The notes under the pieces: generated by a model | The model's input: the letters and a program-made list of their open reading frames with translations, nothing else | Databases searched by the model: none | Told to the model about the DNA's origin: nothing | Made by a program: the position numbers and the translations under genes | Source of the DNA: Telopea speciosissima | Taxonomy: Eukaryota; Streptophyta; Magnoliopsida; Proteales; Proteaceae | DNA length: 64,000 nt | NCBI RefSeq assembly: GCF_018873765.1 | Contig: NC_057925.1 | Location: forward strand, 6,335,568 to 6,399,567 | Reading direction: 5' to 3' | Shown: positions 45,547-57,100 of the stretch, piece after piece | Layout: each line of letters starts with the position of its first letter | Position numbering within the stretch: position 1 is the stretch's first letter

Positions 45547-47898
45547 ATGGGGACTTTAAGTACATTTGGTTCTTACATGGCCATGGTGGTGGTACAATTC
45601 GGTTATGGTGGAGCCACCATCCTCATGAAGATTGCCCTCAATAAGGGACTCAGTCAACTTGTCTTTATAGTGTACAGACACCTAATTGCCATGCTCTTGT
45701 TAGGTCCTTTAGCCTATTTCCTTGAGAGGTAATTAATTAAGCTCTTTTCCGTCTTGCTTATAACCTCTGCCCCTTCCATTATTCAATTCTCACACTCTGC
45801 CATGCATGCTTTCTCTTATAATTGCAGGAAACAACGCCCTTCTCTTTCACTTCCCTTGATGATCAAGATTTTCATTTTATCATCACTTGGGACTACTGTC
45901 CATCTCAATGTCTACTATATTGGCCTGGATTACACTTCCCCAATTGTTGCTAGTGCCTTAAGTAATGTCATCCCTGGCTTCACATTTCTCATGGCACTTC
46001 TCCTCAAGTAATGCTTCATTAAGTACTATCCGATTCTTATTTCTACAGTTTTTTTTTTAAAGCACAAATATTATCTGGGACTCGGGAAAGTCCCTAAATT
46101 TTATTAAGATATAAAGCCAATAAGAACAAAGGAGGGGACATAACCCACAAAGAAATTATTATTTTCATAGCAAGTGTTGTCAATTTCTTTCTTAATACAT
46201 ATATCAATTGAAGTGGCCAGAGAACATTTTCAATTCATTCAGGTTGGAGAAAGTGAGGATTGAGAGTGCCAAGGGGAGAGCAAAGATCTGTGGCACATTG
46301 ATATGTACTGGTGGAGCTATGATTTTTATATTCTGGAAAGGAGGTTACCACTTCAAAAGCTTCACCAGAAGCCCATTGATCGACATTACTAGAGGTTCTG
46401 TTCATGGGTCAACATGGCACCACAAAGAGGACTGGATCAAAGGTTCACTTCTTATTCTAACCAGCAATATTGCCTGGAGTGCATGGCTCATACTACAGTC
46501 ACTGGTCTCCAATGTCTATCCAGCGCCATTTTCATTGAACACTTTGATTTGTTTCTTTGCATTTTTGCAATCTTATGTTCTCGCTCTCTTTTTCGAAAGG
46601 GACTCAACATCAGGGAGACTTGAGTGGAATGTCCAACTCTTGACCATCATCTATTCTGTGAGTTATATATTTTCTATTTCTGTAGTGGAAATTAGTTGTT
46701 ACACGAATGGGAGTGTCAGAATGATAGAATTTGACATCTTCTTTTAATTATCTCGTCTTAGTCACAAACTTTTTTTTAAATTAAGGGTATAAAAGAGTTT
46801 TCGAAAAAAAAAATTGAAAAGAAATTTTTATCATCTCAAGTTTGCAGTGCACCTCACTTATGCATTGGATTTTTATCCTCCCACGTGCATTGGCCACCGT
46901 CCGATGCACTTTAAAGGTGCACTGGACATAGCACCACACTTGAGAGGATGAAAATGTATCAATTATCATGCACATTTTTTTAGTATACATGTGAATGACA
47001 ATATTTACTCTCATTGGAAATAATTTTAAGTTATACTTAAAAGGAAAAAAAAAACTAAAGTTAAAAATTATTTGACACCTCGAGGGGTATCAATAAGAAA
47101 ATCCTTAAGAAAATATTTGTATGATGATATTTGATTCTTGACAGGGAGTTGTTACCTCAGCATTGGGGTACTGCCTACAAACATGGTGTATCAGCCAGAC
47201 GGGACCAGTTTTTGCAGCCATGTTTTCTCCTTTGAAACTGGTGATTGTCGGCATATTCTCAGCCATTGTCTTTGCAGAGCGGCTTCACTTGGGAAGGTAA
47301 GCAAACAAAACATGGAATGGCGAGGGCCATTGAAGTGGGATCTCTACTCCATCTGACGTGGGGGTCAAATGTGTGGGATTCAATTTCATTGGCCTTCAAC
47401 CATGTGGGGTAGCACCCCACATGGGTAGAGGATCTAGATTCTATTCCTACTATAGCAATTTCTATGGATCATGATCCTTTACGGTGCCCTGCCCGTAGCA
47501 GCCTGTGCGACCCAGACAGAGCGCCACGCGCAATGTCCGCCTTACCCCTACCAGAGTGACTTGCCCAAGCAGGGGTAAGATGGACATTGCACGCAACGCT
47601 TTGTCTGGGCCACACAGGCCGCTACGAGTAGGGCGCCGTAGAAGATCTGTATTGAATTTCTACAGCCTCAATCTTAGATGGGTATGGATTGCTTTTGGTC
47701 TCTTGCAGCTTGATCGGTGCATTACTCATTGTCATGGGTCTTTATACCGTATTATGGGGCAAAAGCACAGACAGTTGCAGTGAAGGGAAGGTTGGGAACG
47801 ATGATAAAAGTTCTACTTTTGATCATCAGACACTAGAGATCTCCATATCTAATCAACCCTTAAGCATGACCCACCCAACCACAATTGGAAAAAACTGA
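45547..47898 (+). CDS. W3: WAT1-related (UMAMIT/EamA) membrane transporter
   Basis: Exons 45547-45728, 45828-46007, 46243-46657, 47145-47296 and 47709-47898, GT-AG introns, 372 aa, no lesion. Exon 2 ends AA, so residue 121 is Lys instead of Arg. Exon 3 carries several private changes (AFLQSYVLALFFERDSTSGR). Upstream and intron 1 match W1; intron 4 with its MITE, exons 4-5 and the 3' flank match W2. The gene therefore looks like a W1/W2 mosaic. EamA1 covers about residues 5-140 and EamA2 about 180-320. Expected in a membrane; substrate unknown. Its promoter region has taken three separate insertions. Confidence 0.88.
47465..47654. mobile_element. 190-bp MITE in W3 intron 4
   Basis: Same element, length and insertion point as in W2, flanked by AATTTCTA at 47457-47464 and 47655-47662. 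A shared single insertion, not two independent ones, is the simplest reading. Confidence 0.85.
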
Positions 47899-48241
47899 CC
47901 ACTCTTTTGCGTTCTACTTCAAAGAGCTTTCTTGTATACAAAGGAATCATTAAGTGGTACATGGAATAAGAAAATGCATTTTGTAACTGCACCATAAAAA
48001 TAAATGCATCCTATAACATAAAGGGAAATAATGTAGCAAACAAGAGACAACTATATTCACACACATTCAAATGGAGAAGCTTAATCTATCTCCTAATCAA
48101 AGGTTACAAATGAAATGTGCCAACTAAAAATTCTTCTTGAAAGTTGTAAATAGCTTGTTACTAGCTACAAAGGCTACTAAATTGGCAACCTCAAATCCAT
48201 TCCGGATTAAATTCTACTCGGCTTGTCAACTTAATTGATAT

Positions 48242-48856
48242 AGATATTTGTTTAACCCGAATATTACCTAGGACCTGGGTAAGCCCCTGAGATTTTATTA
48301 ACCGACAAAGATATTGCCCCTACCAATAAGCCATCGACAGTTAGAGAGGAAAACATCTCAAATTTGTAACACTTTCCCCCAGGTTCTAGACACGATACGG
48401 CCAGGCTGAGCCAGAACGATATGCTCCCCTTTCAGAAATTTTGCTTTGAAAAAATCAGCCCACAAAGATTTTTCAGATGTCATACGCCAAAGTCTTTTTA
48501 ATATAAAGGTTGCATTCATGTCTTCTGAAGAACGAAGGCCAAGACCCCCTTCACCCACTGGCCTACAGATCTCCTTAAAGCTCATCCAATGATGTCTATT
48601 GTCATAATCTAATGATCCCCAAAGAAAGTTGGAACAGATCGAATAAAAACTTTTTATAACCATTTTTGCCACCTCAAGATAGGATAACAGATAAACTGGA
48701 ATCGAAGCCGGTACATGTTTAAACAAAAGCATCCTTCCCCCCGCTGAAAGCAAACAACTCTTCCAACCTGCCAACTTAGCTCTAATCTTATCTAGCATAC
48801 CATCAAAACAATTAATTTTCAGCCTACCAGTGTAAAGGGGAGTGCCTAAATAAGTA
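48242..48856 (-). mobile_element. Internally deleted LINE copy behind W3
   Basis: Begins at the same TTAATTGATAT junction as the LINE behind W2, but after about 60 bp of 3' end jumps (at about 48300) into RT sequence. That RT piece includes YLGTPLYTGRLKINCFDGML, GWKSCLLSAGGRMLLFKHVP and ICRPVGEGGLGLRSSEDM. The RNase H and zinc-finger parts are gone. This is the same ancestral insertion with a deletion of about 1.5 kb. Confidence 0.85.
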
Positions 48857-48925
48857 GGGGTGGTGGACCCCACCGTGGCAGAGTGTTTAGGCAGGAGTAG
48901 AGTGGTCATTCCAGCCCCTTCTTAG
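48857..48925. repeat. MITE-core-like fragment
   Basis: GTGTTTAGGCAGGAGTAGAG and TGGTCATTCCAGCCCC resemble the inner AGGCAGGGGTAAGGTGGTCAT of the MITE family. It lies at the junction between the LINE and W4 remnant DNA. The ends are not determined. Confidence 0.4.
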
Positions 48926-49605
48926 AGGAATTGGAAAACTGGGCCAGATAGGGTACTGGAGGAGATAAAGATTCCCCAAGTCTAGTGGCCACCATCTGAT
49001 GCACTTTAAAGGTGCAGTGGACATTCCACCACACTTGAGAGGATGAAAATTCATCAATTATCATGCACATTTTTCGAGTATATATGTGAAATAACAATAT
49101 TTATCCTTATTGGAAATAATTGTATATTAAAAGGGCAAAAAACTAAAATTAAAAATTATTTGATACCTTGAGGGGTATCAACAAGAAAATCCCTAAGATA
49201 ACAAGCATAAACTTAGATAGACAGAAACAATGGGTAATCTTTGTTTGATGACATTTGCATCTTGACAGGGAGTTGTCATCTCAGCCTTGGTGTATCGGCC
49301 AGAAGTTAGGGACCAGTGTTTGCAGCCATGTTTTCTCCTTTGCTCCTGGTGATTGTCGGCGTATTCTCGTCCATTGTCTTTTCTGAGCAGCTTCACTTGG
49401 GAAGATAAGCAAACAAAACATGGAATGGTAAGGGTGCCACCCCACATGGTGAGGACCAATGAAGTGGAATCTCTACTCCATCTGAAGAGGGGGTCAGATA
49501 TGTGGGATTCTGTTTCATTGGCCCTCAACCATGTGGGGGTGGGGTGGCACCCCACATGGGTAGAGGATCAGACTCTATTCTACAACCTCAATCTTAGATG
49601 GGTAT

Positions 49606-50496
49606 TGATACATCCAATATTCACCGGGCCAACCAACGACCGCCACGTGTCACAGACGACCGGCCCCATAGCCAAGGGGAACGAACCGGAGTCCCAGCCC
49701 CACTCGGGGGCGGCCACTACTCGGGCGCGGCCACACATCCGGGGCGCGGCCTCACCCAGGCGCGGCCTCCTCACCCAGGCGCGGCCCCCTCACCCAGGCG
49801 CGGCCTCCTCACCAGGGCGCGGCCTCCTCACCCGCGGCCCCCTCACCTAGGCGCGGCCTCACCCAGGCGCGGCCTCCTCACCAGGCGCGGCCTCCTCACC
49901 AGGAGCGGCCTCACCCAGGCGCGGCCTCCTCACCCAGGCGCGGCCTCCTCACCCAGGCGCGGCCTCACCCAGGCGCGGCCTGCACCCAGACACAGCGTGG
50001 GCACGTGAGGTGGGGGCCACCCATCTACGACCCTTCGTATCGCTAAGACTCATGTCACTACCAGGACTCTAGACCGCCGCTTAGAGGTCACGTCATCCAG
50101 ACGGATTCAAGCACCAAGGACGTTATCACCACACGCAGGTATCTATCCACCAAGGATCCTGATGCCACCAGGACACTCCCTCCCACGGGGAGATGGCCAA
50201 TCAGGATAGAGCCCCGTTACCCCAGGGCCTCTATCCACTCAACGGCACAATCGTCAATCAAACGGGGACTCTCCACACAGCCATATGCTACTATAAAAGG
50301 CAAAGGTACACAACCCCATAGGGGACATCTAAACTCATACTGAATAATCATTATTCATCTGTTTGCGCCAGGAGATCTAACTTTGGCGTCGGAGAGCCCT
50401 AGGCCGGGACCACACCGGTTCTCTCTGAGTGACCCCTTTGGTCCACTTGCAGGTGACGGCACTCGCAGGACCGCTCGACGATTTCTTGACGCAACA
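49606..50496 (+). mobile_element. Solo LTR in W4 intron 4
   Basis: 891 bp from TGATACATCC to GACGCAACA, flanked by GGTAT at 49601-49605 and 50497-50501, a perfect 5-bp duplication. W1, W2, W3 and W5 have the uninterrupted site GGGTATGGATTGCTT. A CTATAAAAGGC promoter word at about 50290 and an AACTTTGGCGTCGGAGAG motif at about 50380 suggest a Gypsy Tat-type LTR (family from memory). U3 holds a GC-rich minisatellite. No internal domain remains, so LTR-LTR recombination probably removed it. Confidence 0.85.
49720..49988. repeat. GC-rich minisatellite in the solo LTR
   Basis: About 15 imperfect units of CTCACCCAGGCGCGGCCTC (16-20 bp) lie within otherwise AT-rich DNA. The glycine/proline/arginine-rich frames across it are artefacts. 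Confidence 0.9.
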
Positions 50497-51052
50497 GGTA
50501 TGGATTGCTTCTGGTCTTCCTCATCGTCATGGGTCTTTATACTGTATTATGGGGCAAAAACACAGACAGTTGCAATGAAGGGAAGGTTTGGAACTATGAT
50601 AAAAGTTCTACTCTTGATCATCAAACACTAGAGATCTCCATAGCTAATCAACCCTTAAGCATGACCAACCCAACCACAACTAGAAAAAACTAACCAGTCT
50701 TTTGTGTTCTACTACAAAGAGCTTTGTTGTACACGGAGGCCGGACTCATTAGATAGTACATGAATGAAGCAAATGCATTTTATAATATAAAGGTAAAAAA
50801 ATGTAACAAACATTAGACGAGTATATTCACACATATTCAAATGGAGAAGCTTAATCTATCGCATAATCAAAAGGTTACAAATGAAATGTGCCAAGTAAAA
50901 ATTCTTCTTGAAAGGTGTAAATAGCTTGTTACTAGCTACAAATGCTATTAATTTGGCAACCTCAAATCGATTCTGGATTAAATTTTACTTAGCTTGTCAG
51001 CTTAACTGATATCTATTCTACAATGTAATTAACTAATTTAGAAGATTCTACT

Positions 51053-51210
51053 AAATCCTATGCTTGTCCCCCTCTGTTGGCTCAAGTTTTTGACTGTTTT
51101 AGGCTCTCCATCCTTTTGTTTCTCTTTGGTTTCCTCTCAACTTGATTTGACTGAGATAGGCAGTTGTTTTGTTGTGGAGCTTTCTCCTTGTATTATTATT
51201 TTTTCTTTCT

Positions 51211-51248
<38 letters not shown>

Positions 51249-51256
51249 AAAGAAAA
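51053..51256 (+). mobile_element. Retroposed insert with long A-tail behind W4
   Basis: Same insert as at 4134-4329, with an A-run of about 35 bases at 51211-51246 and flanking AGAAGATTCTACT on the left and AAAGATTCTACTT on the right. Shared position in W1, W4 and (partly) W2 flanks means it predates those duplications. Confidence 0.65.
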
Positions 51257-51759
51257 AAAGATTCTACTTCTTTGATAAGTGTTGAATTAATCACTTCATG
51301 ATTCTAACAAGTGAATCCAATGGAAGCAATTGATGATTGAGTTGAGAAATGATTTTTTGCAATATACAAATAGTTCCACAAATAACAATCCATGTATAAA
51401 TAAATATCTGAGTATTGGACCCTTGGATCAGAATCTGAGTAGATCTATTCTAAAAGGTAGTCTTTTGTTACATATATTTTAGATTTGATTTGGCAGGGTA
51501 ATACCAAACTACCCACTACTTAAGTTCCAATTAAAAACTATATTTGATCTATAGTTTTTTTTTTTTTTTTTTTTGGTTCGGAATATTGACCTATAGTTAC
51601 ATATCTATAAAGAAGTTAAGGGGAAATTAAATTGACGATGGAAACGGCTTGTGCCCTCAATTATTGTTGGTCTCATTGTAGAAATATATTTCCCTTTCGG
51701 AGAGGATGGAATTGAAACTTAAATAATTTTAGAAGCAAAACTACCTATGATTCCACTTT

Positions 51760-52470
51760 TTTTGTTAAACGTCGGCACCTGATTTTATTAAAAAGGACTG
51801 GAAAATACAACCCAAATAAAAGAGAGAACAAAAATATTGGGTCACTGCTTCACCTTGGACATGGCCATCAGTAGAACAACAACTCAATCAAAGGATAACA
51901 AAAAATCAAGTGAATCTATATCTGGGTCTCATTTGGGAGTCCAAGCTAATATCATGGAGAGTGAATGAAGGCGCATTGTCCTAGATTGAAAATACTGTTG
52001 TTGATGCTGTATATTTTGCCAACTTATCAGCCACCACATTTGCTTCACGGAAACAATGTGAAATATGCCATGAAATATTATCCAAAAACCCTTTTAAAGA
52101 AACTCCATTCTTGTTGAAAGCACCATGGGATTTTATTGTTTTTGATGCAATCGACAACTGCTTGAGAGTCACAATCAATCCATAGCCTATCTACATTCAT
52201 CGGGGAAGCATGATGCAGACCTACAAAGAATGCAGCAAATTCAGCCATAAAATTGGAACCAACTCCTTCATAGGAGGCAAAGCATTTTTGGGGATAGTCA
52301 GTGCTATCCCTGAAAATCCCACCAGCTCCTGATCGACCTGGATTGCCAAGAGAGCACCCATCAATATTCAACTTATGATATCCTGCGGGCCTGCGGAAGA
52401 TACCTATGATTCCATAGGCTCTGTTTGTTTTCTCATTAAATTTAACTTGAAAAATATTACATGTCAAATT
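51760..52470 (-). mobile_element. LINE RNase H fragment between W4 and W5
   Basis: A T-run at the left, then minus-strand frames 52467-52078 and 52178-51981 that join with one frame change into an RNase H domain: NIDGCSLGNPGRSGAGG, NFMAEFAAFFVGL, DRLWIDCDSQAVVDCI and CFREANVVADKLAK. All four acidic/His motif regions are present. It is a different LINE family from the one behind W2, and 5'-truncated. Confidence 0.8.
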
Positions 52471-52559
52471 TTACGTGTTGAAATTTTTTCCAGTCTTTGT
52501 TTTCGAAACGTAAAACAACATGCTCAGTCTTGTGATTTGGCATATTAGCACATTTATAC

Positions 52560-52935
52560 TATCGTTTCTTATTCAGGAATTTTTTCAACCATGTTTCAAT
52601 CTCTGCCAGCGATTTCATCGATATGAATCAACCAACAGATTACATTGCCTTCTTACCTATGGGTGATGTGGAGACTATTCTCCAACCGGTTGACTTCCCA
52701 GAGGAACTTTGTAAATTGGTTAAGGGAGATGCTGATTTCTGTATCTACTATCGGTTGTAATTTCCTTATTTTTTGGCACTTTGGTTGATGCGGGGCCTGT
52801 CCCCTTTTAGTTAGAGGCCTCCCATTTCCCTCTTTTAAGCTTATTTTAAAGGGGTTCTAGGCTGCATCTTGTTTTTTGTATATATAGTTCTTCCATTTTT
52901 TTTAAATATAATTTACCTATCCTAAAAAAAAAAAC
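52560..52935 (+). mobile_element. LINE 3' end with A-tail
   Basis: A plus-strand sequence with a short coding tail (FPEELCKLVKGDADF), a G+T-rich 3' UTR and an A-run at about 52925-52935. It resembles the tail of plant L1 elements; no catalytic motif is left. Confidence 0.4.
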
Positions 52936-53149
52936 CTCTTTGGCTATGAAATGCTAGAGTTGTTTGTGAACGTATTGTGTGCAGGTCCTGAGGCTTCGAA
53001 GATTGCCTGCAACTTTAGAAACTTCCATTCCAAAGAAATATAGATGTAACATTTTAATCAAAATAAGATTGAGATGGTGTGATTGTTGAGTTATTACAGA
53101 TATTTTGTCGAGCATCTTGATTCTTGAGTAGTACCATCAACTTTGCTCT

Positions 53150-53762
53150 ATAATTTTGGCTCTTTCTTTGCTTTGATGTTCTATGAATAGGCACTTGATG
53201 GCTCCATACTGTTAAGACAAGGATATTATTGATTGCAATCCATAAGTAAATCTTGTATTACATGTGATTCAAATAGTATAAGAGGGAACCCCAATCGGTT
53301 GAGTGATACACAATATCTACAGCTATTATCACATGTGATAATAGTTCTTATAGAATGTTACACCTTTGCATACTTAAAATATATTCAATCAAATCTTCAA
53401 TTATCTTCAATCAAATCCTCAATCATATATAGAATTACTATATTGGAGTTGAACTCTATATACGTCCATACACCCCCTCAAGTTGGAGGGGAGAGACAGC
53501 GAACCTTCAACTTGTCCCGCATGAACTAGAATCTAGCCGTGGGAAGTTCCTTGGTTAATATGTCCGCTATTTCATCTACAATGGAAATAAACTGGACCAA
53601 AAGTTGACATTTGGCAACTCGATCACGGACAAAGTGAAAATCAATCTCTACGTGCTTCATCCGGGCATGAAATACAGGGTTTGCCGATAGGTAAGTGGCA
53701 CCAATATTGCCATGAACTCTATATACATCCATACACAAGCCCCATTTTAACAAAACTCCCAA
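53150..53762 (-). mobile_element. Copia 3' fragment (RNase H end plus part of an LTR)
   Basis: Minus-strand frame 53762-53526 reads [13 protein letters not shown], then [13 protein letters not shown], the end of a Copia RNase H. A polypurine tract (GAGGGGGTG) follows near 53470-53480 and the start of an LTR runs to about 53220. It belongs to a different family from the element at 10.5-17.4 kb. The rest of the element is missing. Confidence 0.75.
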
Positions 53763-54017
53763 GAGAAAACTGAAGCAAATGAAGCAGAAACCCTAATGAT
53801 GTACCAATAGTGGATTTGCATCTCTCCTTCGTCATAGTTACAAAGAATCACCGAAAGATTGTTGTGACTGCAGATCTATGAGCAGAGTAACGATGGGACC
53901 TTTGATTCTCTCTCTTGCATACCTTTGTGATAACAGATCTCGGAACAAAGAACTGTAGGAGATCAGGTTCTTTGTTGCAGACTTTCAAAGAACAATTGTA
54001 TTATGTTCATGAGCGAG

Positions 54018-54163
54018 TGGATCGTGATCGTCTATGGCGCGCTGCCCGTAGCTGCCTGAGCGGCGTACAAATAGGGCGCAGTGCAATGGCCGCCTTACCC
54101 CCGCTCGGGCAAGGTGCTCAGGCAGGGGTAAGGTGGTCATTGCGCTGCGCCTTGTTTGTGCCC
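54018..54163. mobile_element. Left part of a 190-bp MITE split by the hAT element
   Basis: Begins TGGATCGTGATCGTCTATGG and includes the GCCTTACCCCCGCTCGGGC/GGGGTAAGG hairpin. The missing right terminus (CAGCGCGCTGTAGAGGAT) is at 59112-59154, beyond the hAT element. 146 plus 43 nt gives 189, the length of the copies in W2 and W3. Confidence 0.8.
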
Positions 54164-57100
54164 CATAGTTGTCACGGCGTCACGGCGATCCAAGTCGGTG
54201 GAAGGGTGTCACGTCGATATATCGAGCATGTCGACCATGTTTAATTTTTTATTTTCTCTATTTTTAATGTCATTGAGTATGCTATAATATATGTCCTATA
54301 ACATCAAAAATCAACATGAAAGTGTACTACACTACTAATAATATACTATGCCACTATGGTTTAATTCATGAAAGTGTAACTAATATCCATTAGTATATAT
54401 GAAAGTATGAAAAATTGAAAATATAGATAACCTATCAAATAATTGAAAGCAATAGTAAAAATCAAATGATAGGCTAACCTGTTTACTGAAGCTTGATAGC
54501 AATAGTCTTTCTTCAGTGTGTGTGATTTGGAGTAAAGCAACCTGAACAAAGTAATAGGTATATATTAATATATATGAATTTGATGAAAGAGGAGAGGAAA
54601 TTATGTATTCAAAAGCAAAAAAATAATTTAAGATAGATAACTGAATATAGTAATCAAAGATCAAATTATTAAAGTCAAGTAATCAACCAAATATAGATAA
54701 CTTTAAGTCCTTAACTAATCTTCAAAGATCAAAGTTTAAAGTTCAAACTTCAAAGTTTAAACAATCCATAATCATAATATCCAAAAGGACCAAAACTAAT
54801 TAATTATCATATTCATCTAAAAGATCTGCATTTGGCAGATTTTCTTGTCGTGGCTCTTCGACACCAACATAGTCATCTACGACATTCTCATCGTCATTCA
54901 CATCATCTTCCTCTTCTTCCTCATCTTCATCTAGCTCAGAGTCATCTTGAACATCAGCCATCCTTAAGCTACCTCTCCCTCTAGCATGTCCACGGCGTGA
55001 ATATGTCACATCAGCTCTAGAGGTTGATGCTTGAGTTCTTCTTGGTCGGATGGGGGCTTCAATCGATGTCCCTATTGCTCTACCAACATCATCCCACATG
55101 AGATCATCATTGGGATGGACTAAATCTTCCTCTGATTGGGTAACCATCCACTCACTAGACCAATCCAGCTCATCAAGAATTAGTGGATCATATGTTTTGT
55201 TTTTGCCTTCCAGCTCACGTCTCTGTTGAAACCTTTCATGGAGGCGGCTATTGTATTGAACATAGACTAGATCATTCAAACAAGAATGTTCCAGTCTATT
55301 CCTCTTTTTGGTATGAATCTGAATTCATAAACAAGAGAGAACAAAAAAGTCATTTTTCAATAAAAAGACATAACAAAAGTGAAAAAAAAAAAGTCTAAAA
55401 AATAAATTAAAAGTAAATGTAATCATGTAAGTTAATACTTAATACTTACAAACTCAAATGTGCTCCAGTTGCGCTCGCAACTAGAAGAAGAGCAACAAAG
55501 GCCTAGTATGTGTCGTGCAAGCTTTGAAAGCTCAAAAGCACGACCTCCATTTGTACTCCACCAAGTAACTATAAAAATATAATAAAAAAACTGAATTAAT
55601 AGTAATACATCATAGACATAGTAGCATACAACGTAGGTACAAACTAAAAATACTAAGTTACTTACTAGGATTTATGGTTGTCCGTTGTCTAATCGCCATA
55701 TCCCTCCCAAAACAACCCTTTGAATATCTATAATCATCAATTTACAAAGTAATTATCTTGTCTTGTATAGCAGGGTCAACTACCAATCTGGTCATGACAT
55801 CAACCAATGAGATGTGTAGATTGGCAATCAGTTTGCCATTTTCATTTTCCTTGAACATGAAAAATTTTCCGGGATTAAGAAATAGTGCGGCTCCATACAA
55901 TGGACGCTCCATCTGACACTCCCAACGCCTGTCAATGATACTTATAATTTTCTTCCATAGCCGTTCTTTATGTGCTAAATGTTCAAGTATTTTCTTTTTT
56001 GCCTCTTCCATAGCAACATAAACTTCAGGCATTGCAGGCCTCTCATCACCATCAACAATCCTCAAAACAACAATAAGTGGCTTCGATGCTCTAATAAAAT
56101 CCTCCACAGTGCTCCAAAATGGTACAGCAAACACCGTTTCTTCCACTTTCTTTCCAGCCTCTGTCTTTGACAAATTAGAACCCTTCCACTCATCAGAAAT
56201 AAACAAATGCTTCAATGCATCCTTATGCCTAACTAAGCTCTGACATGTCAAACAAGCAGTTGCAAATCTAGTAACTGCAGCTCTCACAAGATCCTTTTGT
56301 CCAGTTCTTTTCCTCATTGCATCAAGAAGACGTGTGTGCCTATAGATGAAGGTGGTTATTTTTTTTTGCCTTACCTATCACATTCTTAAAGTCTTTCAGA
56401 CCACCTATATCCTCCAACATCAAGTCTAGGCAATGGGCTGCACAAGGAGTCCAGTATAGCCTTCTTCTCTTTTCCATAAGCATCTTACCAACCAATTTAT
56501 AATTTGAAGCATTGTCAGTCACAACTTGAATGACATAGTCCTCACCAATCTCATCAATTTTGCTATCAAGCAATTCAAATAGCATTTGTGCACTTTGAAC
56601 CATACCAGATGCATCAACAGATCCCATGAAATAAGTCCCCTTTGGACAGTTAACTAGAAAATTAATTAAGTGCCTTCCCCGTTTATTTGTCCATCCATCA
56701 GACATAAGAGTGCACCCATACTGCTTCCAATATTCTTCATATTTTTTCTTCATCTCTGCAGTTTCATTCACAACATTTCTTAACAATGGCACTCTCACTT
56801 GATGATATGAAGGTGGAATATATCCAGAACCATATTGTGCAATAGACTCACACATCACCTCAAAGGTCCTTGCCTTAATAGCATTGAATGGGATACCTTG
56901 CTGATACATCCACTTAGCAATGTGATTATCAACTCTGGCTTTATGTTCTGGTGTCCTAAAACGGTTCTCTATAGTAGTCTAAGTAGAACTACTATTATGC
57001 CTCTCATTGACTACTTGCTCAGGAGTCCTTCTAACATGAGCATCCATGGGACCCCTTACTTGAGGCTGAGTAACCTTTCTTTTCTTAGCAATTGTCCCAG

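Larger units (their letters stand above)
49269..50693 (+). pseudogene. W4: WAT1-related transporter pseudogene (exons 4-5 only)
   Basis: Exon 4 (49269-49404) is 16 bp shorter than in the intact genes, having lost the segment encoding the LQTW region. Its donor is AT instead of GT (GAAG/ATAAGC). Intron 4 holds an 891-bp solo LTR. About 22 bp spanning the exon 5 acceptor and first codons are deleted (about 50512). The remaining exon 5 frame, LIVMGLYTVLWGKNTDSC to SMTNPTTTRKN, is open to the stop at 50693. Intron 3 remnants lie at about 48980-49260; exons 1-3 are absent. Downstream DNA matches W1's 3' flank. It is clearly dead. Confidence 0.9.

Noticed and set aside
49353..50008. Overlapping long frames rich in R, P, G and A
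   Set aside because: They translate the GC-rich minisatellite of the solo LTR; the frames differ only by register of the repeat.
55979..56170. Plus-strand frame opposite the hAT transposase
   Set aside because: Antisense shadow of the DUF659-containing transposase.
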